DNA from: Vulgatibacter incomptus_A
GTDB lineage: Bacteria > Myxococcota > Myxococcia > Myxococcales > Vulgatibacteraceae
NCBI GenBank assembly: GCA_040391605.1
Contig: JBEBXK010000021.1
Location: 1-56,888 of the forward strand
DNA: 56,888 nt
Reading direction: 5' to 3'
Under the pieces are notes generated by a model. The model was not told the DNA's origin, did no database searches, and saw nothing but the letters and a program-made list of their open reading frames with translations. A program made the position numbers and the translations under genes. Shown here piece after piece: positions 23,602 to 34,300 of this stretch (its first letter is position 1; each line of letters opens with the position of its first letter).

Positions 23602-24534
23602 GTGACGAAGACTTCCCACTTGGGGCCTCCCCTCACGCCGACGCCCGACGCCCAGGGCCTCCCCGCGTCGGAGCGTCCCGGCCACGCCTCCATCGCGTCC
23701 TCGCAGACTTCGAAGATCGACATCTGCGGCCTCCCCGTGGACTCGACCAGCACAGAAGAGGTGATCGGCCAGATCCTCGATCGGTGCAGGCGGCCGATCT
23801 CCGCCGAGGCGCCGCCCATGACGATCTTCTCCTGCAACGTCGACATGGTCGTGAAGGCCGCGCGCGATCCGAGCTTCGCCGGCACCCTCTCCTCCGCCAC
23901 CCTCCTCACCGCGGATGGGATGCCGATCGTCTGGCTCGGCCGCGCCCTGGGCGGCGCCTTCCCCGAGCGCGTCACCGGCGCCGACCTGCTGCCGGCGGTC
24001 TCAGCAGCCTGTGCCCGGGAGGGCTTCAGCGTCTTCTTCCTGGGCGCCGCGGAGGGCGTCGCCATGGAGGCTGCCCAGCGGTTGCAGGCGAGCCATCCCG
24101 GGCTTCGGATCGCCGGGACCCTCTCCCCACCCCCCGGCTTCGACAGGGAGCCCGAGACCACGAGACCTGTGATCGAGGCGGTCCAGGCCGCGCGCCCCGA
24201 CGTCCTCTTCGTCGCCCTCGGGGCGCCGCGACAGGAGCGCTTCATCGAGGCCCACGCTGGCGAGCTGGGCGCGAAGGTCGCCCTCGGAATCGGGGCAGCC
24301 ATCGACATGGCGGCAGGGAGGGTGCAGCGCGCTCCCAAGCTGGTGCAGCGCGTCGGCGCCGAATGGCTGTGGCGGCTGGCGAGCGAACCGCGCCGCCTCG
24401 CCCGTCGCTACCTGATCGAGGACGCCCCCTTCGCCTGGCTGGCGATCAGAGCGCTGTGGCGGCGGGCGGGCGGAGGGTCCGGCCGAAGTATTCCAGCAGC
24501 CGGCTCGGATAGACCTCGGGCGCCACTTCGATGA
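23602..24534 (+). CDS. WecG/TagA/CpsF family glycosyltransferase
   Basis: GT26 transferase (310 aa, GTG start) that adds an N-acetyl-mannosamine-type sugar to a lipid-linked primer. The family blocks are ICGLPVDSTSTEEVIGQIL, TADGMPIVWLGRALG, ERVTGADLLPAV, SVFFLGAAEGVAMEA, DVLFVALGAPRQERFI, GIGAAIDMAAGRVQRAPK and GAEWLWRLASEPRRLARRY. Asp in TADGMP is the conserved acid. The first ~38 residues are poorly conserved. WecB at 12.5 kb would provide UDP-ManNAc. The final 30 codons overlap the convergent hydrolase gene by 89 bp, and the tail (RAGGGSGRSIPAAGSDRP) looks like read-through into it. Confidence 0.9.
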   Translation: MTKTSHLGPPLTPTPDAQGLPASERPGHASIASSQTSKIDICGLPVDSTSTEEVIGQILDRCRRPISAEAPPMTIFSCNVDMVVKAARDPSFAGTLSSATLLTADGMPIVWLGRALGGAFPERVTGADLLPAVSAACAREGFSVFFLGAAEGVAMEAAQRLQASHPGLRIAGTLSPPPGFDREPETTRPVIEAVQAARPDVLFVALGAPRQERFIEAHAGELGAKVALGIGAAIDMAAGRVQRAPKLVQRVGAEWLWRLASEPRRLARRYLIEDAPFAWLAIRALWRRAGGGSGRSIPAAGSDRPRAPLR

Positions 24535-25330
24535 AGCCGCCGTGCCCGGCGCCTGGCACCCGCCACATCGCTGCATCAGGCGGAAGGCTCGCCTCGATTT
24601 GGTCCATCAGATGCTGACCGGGCTCGTCGGCGCCGATGATCACCAGCGGCGCTCGAGGCCCGAGCTTCGGTAGCGCCAGCTCCGCCCGCACCGCGTCGAA
24701 GTCGGTGCCTCGTCGCCACGCCGCCAGCCTGGCACCGAAGGCCGAGAGCGGACCCCAGCCATCGAACGAGACGGCGAGGATCTTTCGCAACGAAGGATAG
24801 GGCGAGAGCATGACGATCGCGCGAAGCTCCGGATCCTCCGCCGCTACGTGGGCGAGCGCGACGGCGCCCATCGAGAAGCCCAGCGCTCCGACGTGAGCAG
24901 GATCGACGTCCGGGCGCCCTCGTACGAACGCGAGCGCCGCCGCGAGGTCGAGCTGTTCCTTGTATCCAAGGGTGACACTGCCTTCGCTCGTGCCATGGCC
25001 CCGAGCGTCGTAGAGCAGCAGGCCATAGCCGGCGTCGGCGAGGATGCGCGCCTCAGGCAAGAGCCCGAGCCGCCCCTGGCCGAAGCCATGCGCCAGCACC
25101 ACGGTCGCGCCGTTGCTGGACGGATGGAACCAGCCATCCAACCGCACGCCGTCCGCGGTGCGGAAGCTGACGTCCCGGAGGTCCGCAGGCTCGTCTGGTC
25201 GAGGCGGGGACCCCTGCTCGACCACGTACCATTGCTCCGCCGAGAACCAGGCACGCGCCGTCACTGCGGCGCCGAAGAGCAAGAGCAGGAGGACGGGTAA
25301 CCCCAGGGCGAGCCACCGAAAAGAAGCCAT
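24446..25330 (-). CDS. Membrane-anchored alpha/beta hydrolase
   Basis: A 294-aa serine hydrolase. The ATG at 25330 has GGAGG nine bases upstream; a GTG at 25348 is the alternative. An N-terminal membrane segment (LALGLPVLLLLLFGAAVTA) probably anchors it with the catalytic domain outside. The fold shows the oxyanion region VVLAHGFGQGR, YDARGHGTSEG, the nucleophile elbow GALGFSMGAVAL near residue 145, VIIGADEPG (acid) and catalytic His in PGAGHGGFIEV. It follows the PKS by 46 bp on the same strand, so it is likely part of the NRPS-PKS operon as an editing or product-processing esterase (inference). Confidence 0.8.
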   Translation of the reverse strand: MASFRWLALGLPVLLLLLFGAAVTARAWFSAEQWYVVEQGSPPRPDEPADLRDVSFRTADGVRLDGWFHPSSNGATVVLAHGFGQGRLGLLPEARILADAGYGLLLYDARGHGTSEGSVTLGYKEQLDLAAALAFVRGRPDVDPAHVGALGFSMGAVALAHVAAEDPELRAIVMLSPYPSLRKILAVSFDGWGPLSAFGARLAAWRRGTDFDAVRAELALPKLGPRAPLVIIGADEPGQHLMDQIEASLPPDAAMWRVPGAGHGGFIEVAPEVYPSRLLEYFGRTLRPPAATAL

Positions 25331-25376
25331 CAAGCGCGCCACCTCCACGGAAAGAATGAAGCTCGAAGCGTCGCCA

Positions 25377-28300
25377 TCAAGCGAGCTCCGCCAGGAGGCC
25401 GTCCAGCTTCGACGCCAGGACCTTCACGTTCGGCTCGAGTATGAGGGTGTCGTGATCGCCCGGAACCACCTCGACCTCGAGTTTCGGGAGCAGTCCCTTC
25501 CACCCCAACTCGAACCCCACGAACCCGAAGTACGGATCCGTCACCTCGGCCCGGTAGAGGACGGCCCTGCCGCCCCAAGGCTCCACCCGATAAGGCTTGG
25601 AGACATGGAGGAAGTTGCGGGTCAGCCAGGCTTCCCGCAGATCGAAGGGGACGGCGGTGCTGGTGGTCAACGCCTCCTCCAGGCGGGTGCGCTCGAGCCA
25701 CGCCTGCATGCGACGCGTCAGCGCGTGCCTCCATGCCTTACGAACATAGGGGAGCCCCTCGCTCGCCAGGCCGCGGAGGCGCTCGCCGACGGAGGTGCGA
25801 CGGGGCGAGAGCCCGGGGACGTAGGAATCCAGGAGCACCAGGGCGGCGACCTCCTGCCCCGACGCCGTGAGCTGCCGGGCCATCTCCAAGGCGACGACGC
25901 CGCCGCCCGAGTAGCCGCCCAACACATAGGGCCCCTCGGCTTGGACGCCGCGGATCTCCGCCAGGTAGTCACGGGCCATCGCCTCGATGGAGTCATGGGG
26001 CTGCGTCTCTCCATCGACTCCGCGTGCCTGCAGCCCATACATGGGACGATTGGTGGCCAGCTTCCTCGACAGCTCCAGGAAGTTGAGGACGTTGCCCCCG
26101 GCCCCGTGTACGCAAAAGAACGGCCCGCCGCTCCCAGCGCGACGGATGGGGACCAAGGATTGGAAGCTGGCGACCGGCGTCACGGAGGGCGCCTCGCTCG
26201 TGGGCGTCGCTTCGTCGGCGCTCGCCTGCAGCGGCCCCCCTCGCACCCGCTCCGCGAGGGCGCGGACCGTCGAGGCCTCGAAGAGCAAGGCCAGCGGCAG
26301 ATCCGCCCCAAGCTCGCGCTTGATGCGGTTGAACAAGCGGACGGCCAGGAGCGAATGCCCTCCCAACGAGAAGAAGTCCTGATCGAGGTGCACCGAGGCG
26401 TGGCCGAGAAGGGAGCCGAAGGCCTCGGCGATCGTGCGCTCCACTTCGTCTCTCGGCTGCGCCCCTTTCGCGCCGCCCTCCGCTCGCGCCACCCGCTCGA
26501 TGACCTTCGGGGCGAGCCGCTGCGCCAGCGCACCAAGCTCCAAGGAGCTCGCGAAGACCAGGCGCTCGTCGCTGGCCAGAAAGCTCCAGAGGGCGCGCAT
26601 GCCGTCGGCCACGGTGATCCCGCGCTCGAGCCCCAGCTCGGGGAGGGAGAGATCGCCTCCTTCGCCCGGATCACCGAGGTCCAGCATCGTTTGCGGGATC
26701 CGCTTCATCGCGAAGCCCGTGGCCCGCGCGATCGGCGCACCGGCCCCATCCACGATGTCGACGTCCAGGTAGAGGTCGAAGCCGGCCTTGGGCTCCCGCA
26801 GGCGTACGATCGAAAAGACCTCAGCGGGCATCGAAGCCCAAGACTCGAAGCGATCGTAGCCCACCGGAACGAGGACGCTCCGATCAGCGCCCTGCTCGGG
26901 AGGTCCCTGAGTAAAGAGCCCAAGGACGAAGGCGGTGGCCAGATCGAGGATCGCGGGATGAATGCCTACGGTCTCGAGGTCTCCCGCGAAGCGAGGGCCC
27001 AACGCGAGGCGGGCGATGGCCTCTCCGTCTCCCAGGCGGGCCTCCCGCACGAGCTGCCACCGAGGTCCAAAGCGGACCGCGCCCTCCTGCTGCCTCCATG
27101 GACCGTGGGTCGCCTCGTCGAAGACACGTTCACCGCACCGACCCCGGATCTCTTCGACGTCATAGGCCCCCGGTCGAGGCGCGGGCTCGGACACCTTGGC
27201 GCGGACGTGCCGGCGCCCTCCGGCGGGGCCCGCGCTCGTCACCGAGAGCACGTCCCCCTCCCGCTCCACGGCGACCTGCACCGGGCGACCGGGACGCGGC
27301 AGCAGCGGCGAGACGAGCTCGATCTCCTCCCACGCACAGGGGCGAAATTCTTCGTCCGAAGAGAGCCCCACTCTCAACATCTCCAGGTACGCCGTCCCCG
27401 GGAGCACGGTGGCTCCGGACGCCAGGCGATGCTCGTCCAGGACCCAATCGGAGGTCGAGAGCTGTCGTTGCGCGTGCCCATCCTCGGCCGGCCACGGCGC
27501 GAAGGGATGTCGCGCCCCGTCCTCTGCGCCGAGCGAACGGCGCAGCATCCCGACCTCTCGCCACATGCCCCAGGCGATCACGCGGACCCGCTCGTCTCGA
27601 TAGGCGTAAGCCTTCAACGCCGCGTTGGCCGCGACGTAATCGACCTGCCCGGGAGGTCCCAGCGCGCCGCTCGTGGAAGAGAAGAACACGATCTGCGGCG
27701 CGTCGTCCGATGCGCCGATCGCCGCGAGCAGGTGAGCGGCGCCCTTCACCTTGGGTCGAAGGATCGCCTCGCGGTGCGCCGGCGACTTCGCGAGCATCGG
27801 CTGATCGTCGATAGCTCCAGCCGCGTGTACGACGAGCCGAAGCCGCCCGAGCGCCCGGGCGCGCCGCACCCACTCGCTCACGTCAGCCGCTTCACCGACG
27901 TCTCCCTGCAGGGCCAGGATCTCCCCCGTACCCACCAGCCTCGCGCGCTCGCCCTGGGCCATCGGGCTGCGCCCGCAGACGACCACCGAGGCGCCGGCAG
28001 CAGCGCAAGCCCGCGCCACCTCGTAGCCGATGCCCCGGGTGCCGCCCGTGATCAGGACGACGTCGCCGGATCCTACGGGAGGCGCGTCGCGCAGCGAGAG
28101 CTCGAGAGGCACGAGGATCTTCTCGATCAGCCGGCCCCTCCGCAGCGCCAGCCTCGGTTGGCTCGATGAGACCGCGCCGGAGAGCCCCAGCAACAGCTCC
28201 GACCCTACGCTGGCCGCGTCAACGTCCAGCCATCGCACCACGAGGCCCGGCGCCTCCTTGGGCGCCACCAGCACCGGCCCCAGGATCTTGGCGAGGGTGG

Positions 28301-31300
28301 GATCCGCCTCCTCACCTTCGCCTGCGCGGATCCCGCCCTGGGTGATCACCACGATCGGCGGGAGCCCCTCCGATGCGCCAATCGCGGCGGAGAGCTGACG
28401 AACCACCCGCTCGAAGGGTTCGTAAGGATCGCTTTGCGCCTCCGTCTTCGACTCGATCGAGAGCACCACGAGATCGGGGGCATCCTGGGCGAGCCGATCG
28501 ACCGCAGCAGGGTCGAGCTCGTCGGATCGCTCGAGAGCGACCTCGGCGAGCGCGGACTCCCAGGCCGTCGATAGAGCGCCGAACCAGCTCACGCGGCGGA
28601 TCCCGACGCCCTCCGTGATCTCCGCGGGCCGAAAAGCCACGCGGGAGAACCATCGCTCCAGCGGAAGCTCTCGCAAGGGATCGACCGGGGGTTCCGCCTG
28701 CACCTCCGTCGCCGGGGACGTCGCCGGATCGATCCAATGCCTCGCGCGATCGAATGCGTACACGGGTGCGTGGACCCGACGCCTCGTCTCCCCCTTCCAA
28801 TAGCGCGCCGCCTCGAAGGCCCCATGGGTCCAGAGCGCGCCCAGCGCGTGCACGAGCTGCCGATCGTCTTCTACCGATTCCTTGGGATGGCGCATGGCCG
28901 CGACCACCGCCCCCCCAGCGGCTTGGGCCCGCTCGCCGAGGAGTGAGGCCTGCGTCCGCCCGGGGCCGACGTCCACCACGATCGTCTTCGGCTCCTCGAA
29001 GAGCAGCTTGACGCCGTCCGCGTACCGCACGGTCTTGCGCAGATGCTGCACCCAATACTCGGTGCTGGCGACCTCCGGCCCCGCCACCGCCCCGGTGAGG
29101 TTGGAGACGAAGCGGGGACCATCCGCCCGGGGCGGCGAGAGCGCGATCTCCTCCAGGGTCTCCCGAAAGGGCGCGAGGATCGGCTCCAGCATCGGTGAAT
29201 GTGCGGCGACCCGGATTCGCAGGCGCACGTGATCGACGTCGCGCTCCGAGAGGAAGGCCTCGAAGCGCTCCAACTCGCCGACGAGACCCGAGACGACCAC
29301 GCTCCGCTCGCCGTTGACCACCGCGATGTCCAGCGGCCCGCCGAACTCACGCACCCAGGCCCTCGCCTCGTCCTCGCCGGCGACCAGCCCGAGCATCCCG
29401 CCCTCATCCAAGGTGTCGAAGAGCGCGCCGCGCCTCGCCACCAGCCGGAGTGTCTCCTCCCGCGACATCACGCCGGCCAGATGCGCGCAGGCGTACTCGC
29501 CGAGGGAGTGGCCGATACAGAGCGACGGACGCACGTCGAACGACGCGAGCAACGCCGCCATCGCCAGCTGCGTCGCCGTCTGCGCAGGCAGCTGGATGCG
29601 GGCCCGCTCCATCGCGTCCCTCGCCCAATCGAGGTCCTCCGCCGACGGGAGCAGCGCCCGCCTCACGTCGGCTCGCAGCTCCGACTCCAAGGAGTCCAGG
29701 CATGAGTCCAACTCGCGACGGTAGACCGCTTCGTGGGCGTAGAGATCGCGGCCCATGTTCGGATGCGCCGCGCCGCCTCCCGCAAAGGCGAAGACGATCC
29801 GCGAAGGCTCCCCCTCGAAGAGGGCCCGCTCGATCTCCGCGGGCGCGCGCATCGTCCGGGAGATCCCGGCGAGGTCGCGGGCAGCGAGGGCGCGGCGATG
29901 CGGATAGCGCTCCCGTGACATGGCGAGGGTATTCGCCAGATCCGCGACGTCCTCGCTCCCGTCCGCCCGAGCCAGGCGCTCGCCGAGACGATCCGCGGCC
30001 GCCTCCGAATGAGCCGACCAGGTGAAGAGTTGGAACCTCCGCCCCGATCCCGAGGCCGATCGAGGCGGCGGCTCCTGGAGGATCGCGTGCGCGTTCGTTC
30101 CGCCGACGCCGAGGGAGTTCACCCCGGCCCGCCGCGGCCCCGGCAGCGGCCATGCGTGCGCGGAGGCCCTGGCATAGAACGGCGACTCCGTCAGCTCCAG
30201 GGCGGGGTTCGGGCGCTCGAAGTGGACGAGCGGCGGCACCTCGCCGAAGCGGACCGCAAGCGCCGCCTTGATGAAGCTCACCACCCCCGCCGCCGTGTCC
30301 AGGTGCCCGATGTTCGGCTTCACCGAGCCGATGGCGCAAAAGGCCTTGCGCTTCGTCCCCTGGCGAAAGGCGCTGGCCAGCCCGCTCACCTCGATCGGAT
30401 CGCCGACCGGCGTCCCCGTGCCGTGGCACTCCATGAAGCCGATCTCGTCCGGCGAGATCCCCGCGACCCCGAGGGCCTCCACCACGCAGCGCGCCTGCCC
30501 CTCCACGCTGGGCGCGAGGTAGCCTACCTTCGCGTTGCCGTCGTTGTTGATCGCCGTTCCCTTCAGCACCGCGTGGATGGGATCTCCGTCCCGCAGCGCG
30601 TCCTCGAGCCGGCGCAGCACCACCGCGCCTGCCCCGCTCCCGAAGACCGCCCCACTCGAGCGGGCGTCGAAGGCCCTGCAGCGACCATCCGGCGCGAGGA
30701 TCTCTCCCTCTCGATAGAGGTAGCCCCGGCGCAGCGGCAGCTCGAGGGTCACCCCGCCAGCGAGGGCCGCGTCGCATTCGTTCATGAGCAGGCTCTGCGC
30801 CGCCAGGTGGATCGCGACCAGCGACGAGGAGCAGGCGGTCTGTACGGCGATGCTCGGCCCGCGGAGCCCCAACGCATACGAGACCCGGGTCGGCAGGAAG
30901 TCCTTGTCGTTCCCCGTATGCCGAAGGAGGAAAAAGCCCATGTCGTCCACGAGCTCGCGATGCGTGAGGACGTGCCGAGCGAAGTAGGCGTTGTACCCCG
31001 AGGCCGCGAAGACGCCGATCTGCCCGGAGAAGCTCGAGGGGACCAGCGCGGCGTCGTTCAGGGCCTCCACGCAGATCTCGAGGAAGTGGCGGTGCTGGGG
31101 ATCCATCACCGACGCCTCGCGGGCGCTGAGCGAGAAGAAGCCCGCGTCGAAGTGCTCCGTGTCGGAGATCCCCGCCCAACGAGGCACGTAGAAGGGTGAG
31201 GCGAGGTTCTCCTCGCTCTCCCCCGCCGCCAGGAGCTCTTCGCGGGTCAGCGTCACGATGGACTCGACGCCCTCGGAGACATTGCGTCGAAAGGCGCGCC

Positions 31301-31382
31301 AATCGTTCGCCCCCGGCACCCGCAGGGCCATCCCCACCACCGCGATGTCGCCGGGCTCTACCAGCCCGTGTTCGCCACTCAT
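25377..31382 (-). CDS. Type I polyketide synthase, KS-AT-KR-DH-ACP-TE
   Basis: Single-module PKS (2001 aa). KS (about 12-435): Cys in TACSSSLVAIH, His in ECHGTGTPVGDP and KPNIGHLDTA. AT (about 535-840): GHSLGEYACAH, which points to malonyl-CoA, but the second motif AAHS is neither HAFH nor YASH. KR (about 1110-1290): GGTRGIGYEVA, HAAGAIDD (B-type Asp) and Tyr in QVDYVAANAAL. DH hot-dog (about 1310-1610): His in LDEHRLASGATVLPG, Asp in HPAILDLATAF. ACP: FFSLGGHSLLAV (Ser about 1675). TE (about 1765-1995): GGYSGGGV, LLDSY, GDHDT. DH follows KR, which is not the usual DH-KR order. No ER is present, so an alpha,beta-unsaturated acid is expected. The start overlaps the NRPS stop by 4 bp, so the NRPS feeds this module and the TE ends the line. 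Confidence 0.95.
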   Translation of the reverse strand: MSGEHGLVEPGDIAVVGMALRVPGANDWRAFRRNVSEGVESIVTLTREELLAAGESEENLASPFYVPRWAGISDTEHFDAGFFSLSAREASVMDPQHRHFLEICVEALNDAALVPSSFSGQIGVFAASGYNAYFARHVLTHRELVDDMGFFLLRHTGNDKDFLPTRVSYALGLRGPSIAVQTACSSSLVAIHLAAQSLLMNECDAALAGGVTLELPLRRGYLYREGEILAPDGRCRAFDARSSGAVFGSGAGAVVLRRLEDALRDGDPIHAVLKGTAINNDGNAKVGYLAPSVEGQARCVVEALGVAGISPDEIGFMECHGTGTPVGDPIEVSGLASAFRQGTKRKAFCAIGSVKPNIGHLDTAAGVVSFIKAALAVRFGEVPPLVHFERPNPALELTESPFYARASAHAWPLPGPRRAGVNSLGVGGTNAHAILQEPPPRSASGSGRRFQLFTWSAHSEAAADRLGERLARADGSEDVADLANTLAMSRERYPHRRALAARDLAGISRTMRAPAEIERALFEGEPSRIVFAFAGGGAAHPNMGRDLYAHEAVYRRELDSCLDSLESELRADVRRALLPSAEDLDWARDAMERARIQLPAQTATQLAMAALLASFDVRPSLCIGHSLGEYACAHLAGVMSREETLRLVARRGALFDTLDEGGMLGLVAGEDEARAWVREFGGPLDIAVVNGERSVVVSGLVGELERFEAFLSERDVDHVRLRIRVAAHSPMLEPILAPFRETLEEIALSPPRADGPRFVSNLTGAVAGPEVASTEYWVQHLRKTVRYADGVKLLFEEPKTIVVDVGPGRTQASLLGERAQAAGGAVVAAMRHPKESVEDDRQLVHALGALWTHGAFEAARYWKGETRRRVHAPVYAFDRARHWIDPATSPATEVQAEPPVDPLRELPLERWFSRVAFRPAEITEGVGIRRVSWFGALSTAWESALAEVALERSDELDPAAVDRLAQDAPDLVVLSIESKTEAQSDPYEPFERVVRQLSAAIGASEGLPPIVVITQGGIRAGEGEEADPTLAKILGPVLVAPKEAPGLVVRWLDVDAASVGSELLLGLSGAVSSSQPRLALRRGRLIEKILVPLELSLRDAPPVGSGDVVLITGGTRGIGYEVARACAAAGASVVVCGRSPMAQGERARLVGTGEILALQGDVGEAADVSEWVRRARALGRLRLVVHAAGAIDDQPMLAKSPAHREAILRPKVKGAAHLLAAIGASDDAPQIVFFSSTSGALGPPGQVDYVAANAALKAYAYRDERVRVIAWGMWREVGMLRRSLGAEDGARHPFAPWPAEDGHAQRQLSTSDWVLDEHRLASGATVLPGTAYLEMLRVGLSSDEEFRPCAWEEIELVSPLLPRPGRPVQVAVEREGDVLSVTSAGPAGGRRHVRAKVSEPAPRPGAYDVEEIRGRCGERVFDEATHGPWRQQEGAVRFGPRWQLVREARLGDGEAIARLALGPRFAGDLETVGIHPAILDLATAFVLGLFTQGPPEQGADRSVLVPVGYDRFESWASMPAEVFSIVRLREPKAGFDLYLDVDIVDGAGAPIARATGFAMKRIPQTMLDLGDPGEGGDLSLPELGLERGITVADGMRALWSFLASDERLVFASSLELGALAQRLAPKVIERVARAEGGAKGAQPRDEVERTIAEAFGSLLGHASVHLDQDFFSLGGHSLLAVRLFNRIKRELGADLPLALLFEASTVRALAERVRGGPLQASADEATPTSEAPSVTPVASFQSLVPIRRAGSGGPFFCVHGAGGNVLNFLELSRKLATNRPMYGLQARGVDGETQPHDSIEAMARDYLAEIRGVQAEGPYVLGGYSGGGVVALEMARQLTASGQEVAALVLLDSYVPGLSPRRTSVGERLRGLASEGLPYVRKAWRHALTRRMQAWLERTRLEEALTTSTAVPFDLREAWLTRNFLHVSKPYRVEPWGGRAVLYRAEVTDPYFGFVGFELGWKGLLPKLEVEVVPGDHDTLILEPNVKVLASKLDGLLAELA

Positions 31383-34300
31383 GATCGCAGCCGCCGAAGC
31401 ATGGCACGTCGGGCGTCGGCCCGAGCCGTACTGGATTGCAACTCCTCCTTCTCCTCATCCGGGCCCTCAGAGAGCTTGCGCGCGAGGCGCTCCACCGTGG
31501 GAGCGGCGAAGACATCCATCAACGCGACCGGACGTCCGAGGACCTCGCCCAGCCGCTGGGCGAGTTGGAGGGCGAGGAGCGAGTGTCCGCCGAGGTCGAA
31601 GAAGTTCTCCCTACGCCCGATCGCCGCGCGGCCAAGGAGCTCCATCCAGACGCCGGCGATCTTCCCTTCCAGCTCCCCCGCCGGCAGCTCCTTCGGCGCG
31701 GCGTCGCTGACCTCCGCTCCCGGCTCCGGGAGCCGGCTGCGATCGACCTTTCCGTTGGGGGTCTGCGGGAGCGCGTCCAGCACCACCACCCGCGCCGGCA
31801 CCATCACCTCCGGCAGCGCCACCCTGCAGGCCTCGCGCAAGAGCTCCGGCCCGGGCGCCTCGACCGCCGCGCTCCGCTCCACGTAGGCGACGAGCTGCTG
31901 ATCCCGGAGGACGACCACCGCCTGCGCCACCCCAGGATGTCGACTCAGGACCGCCTCGATCTCGCCCAACTCGATCCGATGGCCGCGGATCTTCACCTGA
32001 TGATCCACCCGGCCCAGGTACTCCAGCGCGCCATCTTCTCGGAGCCGCACCCGATCCCCCGTGCGATACGCCCGCGACGGCTTCCCATCAGGCCCCGCGA
32101 TCTCGACGAAGCGGTCCGCGGTCAGCGCCGGGAGGCCGTGGTAGCCACGGGTGAGTCCGGCGCCGCCTATGTAGAGCTCGCCCGGGACGCCGGGCGGGAG
32201 CGACCGCCGCCGATCGTCCAGCACGTGGACCGTCTGGTTCAGCAGCGGCCGCCCGATGTCGGTCTCCCCTTCACCCACCGCGCTCACTGTCGACCATACG
32301 GTCGTCTCCGTGGGGCCGTAGACGTTCGAGATCCTGCCCACGCCCGTCGCACGCATCCGCTGCGCCAGCGAGCCCGTCAGCGCCTCGCCGCCTACCAGCC
32401 AATGCCGCACCTGGGCCAGACCCTCGCGAGCGAGGGCGTCCTCGAGGAGCATCGACGCCAGGGAGGGCGTGCATTGAAGGTGGGTGATCCGTTGGTCTCG
32501 GAGGATCTCCCCGACGCTGGCCTCCTCCGGCGACGGCCCGTCGTCGATCGCCTGTCGTAGCTGCGCGAGCTGCGGCAGCGAGCGGAGCACCTCCTCGGCG
32601 GGGACGCCGAAGTCGATCAGGCAGGCGACTTCGTCCACGCCCTGCGCCTCCAGACGATCGATCATCTCGAGGGCCCGCTCCGGCGTCCCGAAGAGTCCGC
32701 TGGTCTCGTAGTAGCGCTCGAAGGAGTAGTCCAGGATCGCGTCCACGTCCGACTCGGGGAGGTGATCGAGCTGGAACTTGCCCCCGTCGTTCGTGGTCAT
32801 CTCCTTGAAGGTCGGGAACGACCACGCCGCCTTTTGCACCAGGTCGAGGGCGCTGCGCAGATAGCGCTTCATCGGCTCCCGCACGAGGCGCTTCACCTCT
32901 TCGCCGTCGGCGCCGACGAAGGTATGCAGCATCAGCGAGACCCTGCCTTCGCCGGGATGCCCCGCGTCCCGCCAGGCCTGCCGGTAGATCTCGATCTTCT
33001 TCCCGAGCTCCTCCACGGTCTGCCCCAGGAGGTGGGTCAGCACCCCGCAGCGATGCTTCGCCGCGAGCTGAAACGTCTCCGGGCTTCCAGCCGCCGTGAG
33101 CCAGACCGGGATGTCCGCCTGCACCGGCCGGGGCAGCGTCCGGATCGTCGCCGGCTCCCCCCTGCCGTCCGGCAGCGTGATGGACTCGCCGGCCCAGAGG
33201 CTCCGGACCGCGTCCACCTGCTCCATCATCACGTCCTTGCGCCTCTCGAAGCGGTCCGGCGCGAAGACGAAGTCCTGAGGCTGCCAGCCGCTGGCGAAGC
33301 TGATCCCCACCCGCCCACGGGAGAGGTTGTCCACCAGGGCGAAGTCCTCCGCGATCCGCGGCGTCGGATGTAGCGGGCTCACCACGCTGCCCGCGCAGAG
33401 CCGCACCCGCGAAGTGATCTGACTCAGGGCCGCCAGGGTGACCGCAGGATTCGGGTAGAGGCCGCCAAAGGCATGGAAGTGCCGCTCCGGCGTCCACACC
33501 GAGGAGAAACCGTTCTCGTCCGCGAAGCGCGCGCCCTTCAGGAGCAGATCGTAGCTATCGGCCGAGCCCGACGCGTCGCTCGCGAAGTAGAAGAGACCGA
33601 GATCGATCGCGAGCTTCCTCCCCATCCGGCGCCCGCGCCGCGCCGCGATCGGCGTGTGGAGGACCACCGTCACTCCACGGCAGAGCGTCCAGAAGAGCTC
33701 CAGCATGGAGATGTCGAAGGAGAGGCTGGTCACGGCCAGCCACGCCTCTTCCCCCGGCGTACCGCGATCGATCACCCGATCCATGCCCGCAAAGAAGTTC
33801 GAGAGCTGGCCATGTTCGATCAGCACCCCCTTAGGCGTCCCCGTGGAGCCCGAGGTGTAGATCATATACGCGAGGTTCTCGGCCGAGAGCGCGACGTCCG
33901 GCGCCTCCTTGGGCTCGTCGGCGTAGATCGTCTCGTCGTCCACCCAGACGATCTCTTTGTCGAAGGCGAGCTGCGAGGCGACGCTCCGCACGGCGACGAT
34001 GCAGCCCACGCCGCTGTCCGCGATCATATGCGCGACACGTGCCCGCGGATATTCGGGGTCCAAGGGGAGGTGCGCGCCCCCCGCCTTATGGATGGCCAGG
34101 AGCGCCACCAGCGTCTCGGCCGTGCGCTCCACGAAGACGCCCACCGGCACCTCGGGACCGACCCCTTTGCGGCGGAGGAGATGCGCCAGCTGGCTCGAGC
34201 GCCGATCCAGCTCCGCGAAGGTCAGCGAGCGATCGCCCGCGCGGACCGCCACCCGATCCGGCGTCTTGGCCACCTGCGCCGCGAACATCTCCGGCAGCGT

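Noticed and set aside
29404..31515. A 703-codon frame within the PKS gene
   Set aside because: It overlaps the KS-AT coding sequence in another frame and shows only Arg/Gly/Ala composition.
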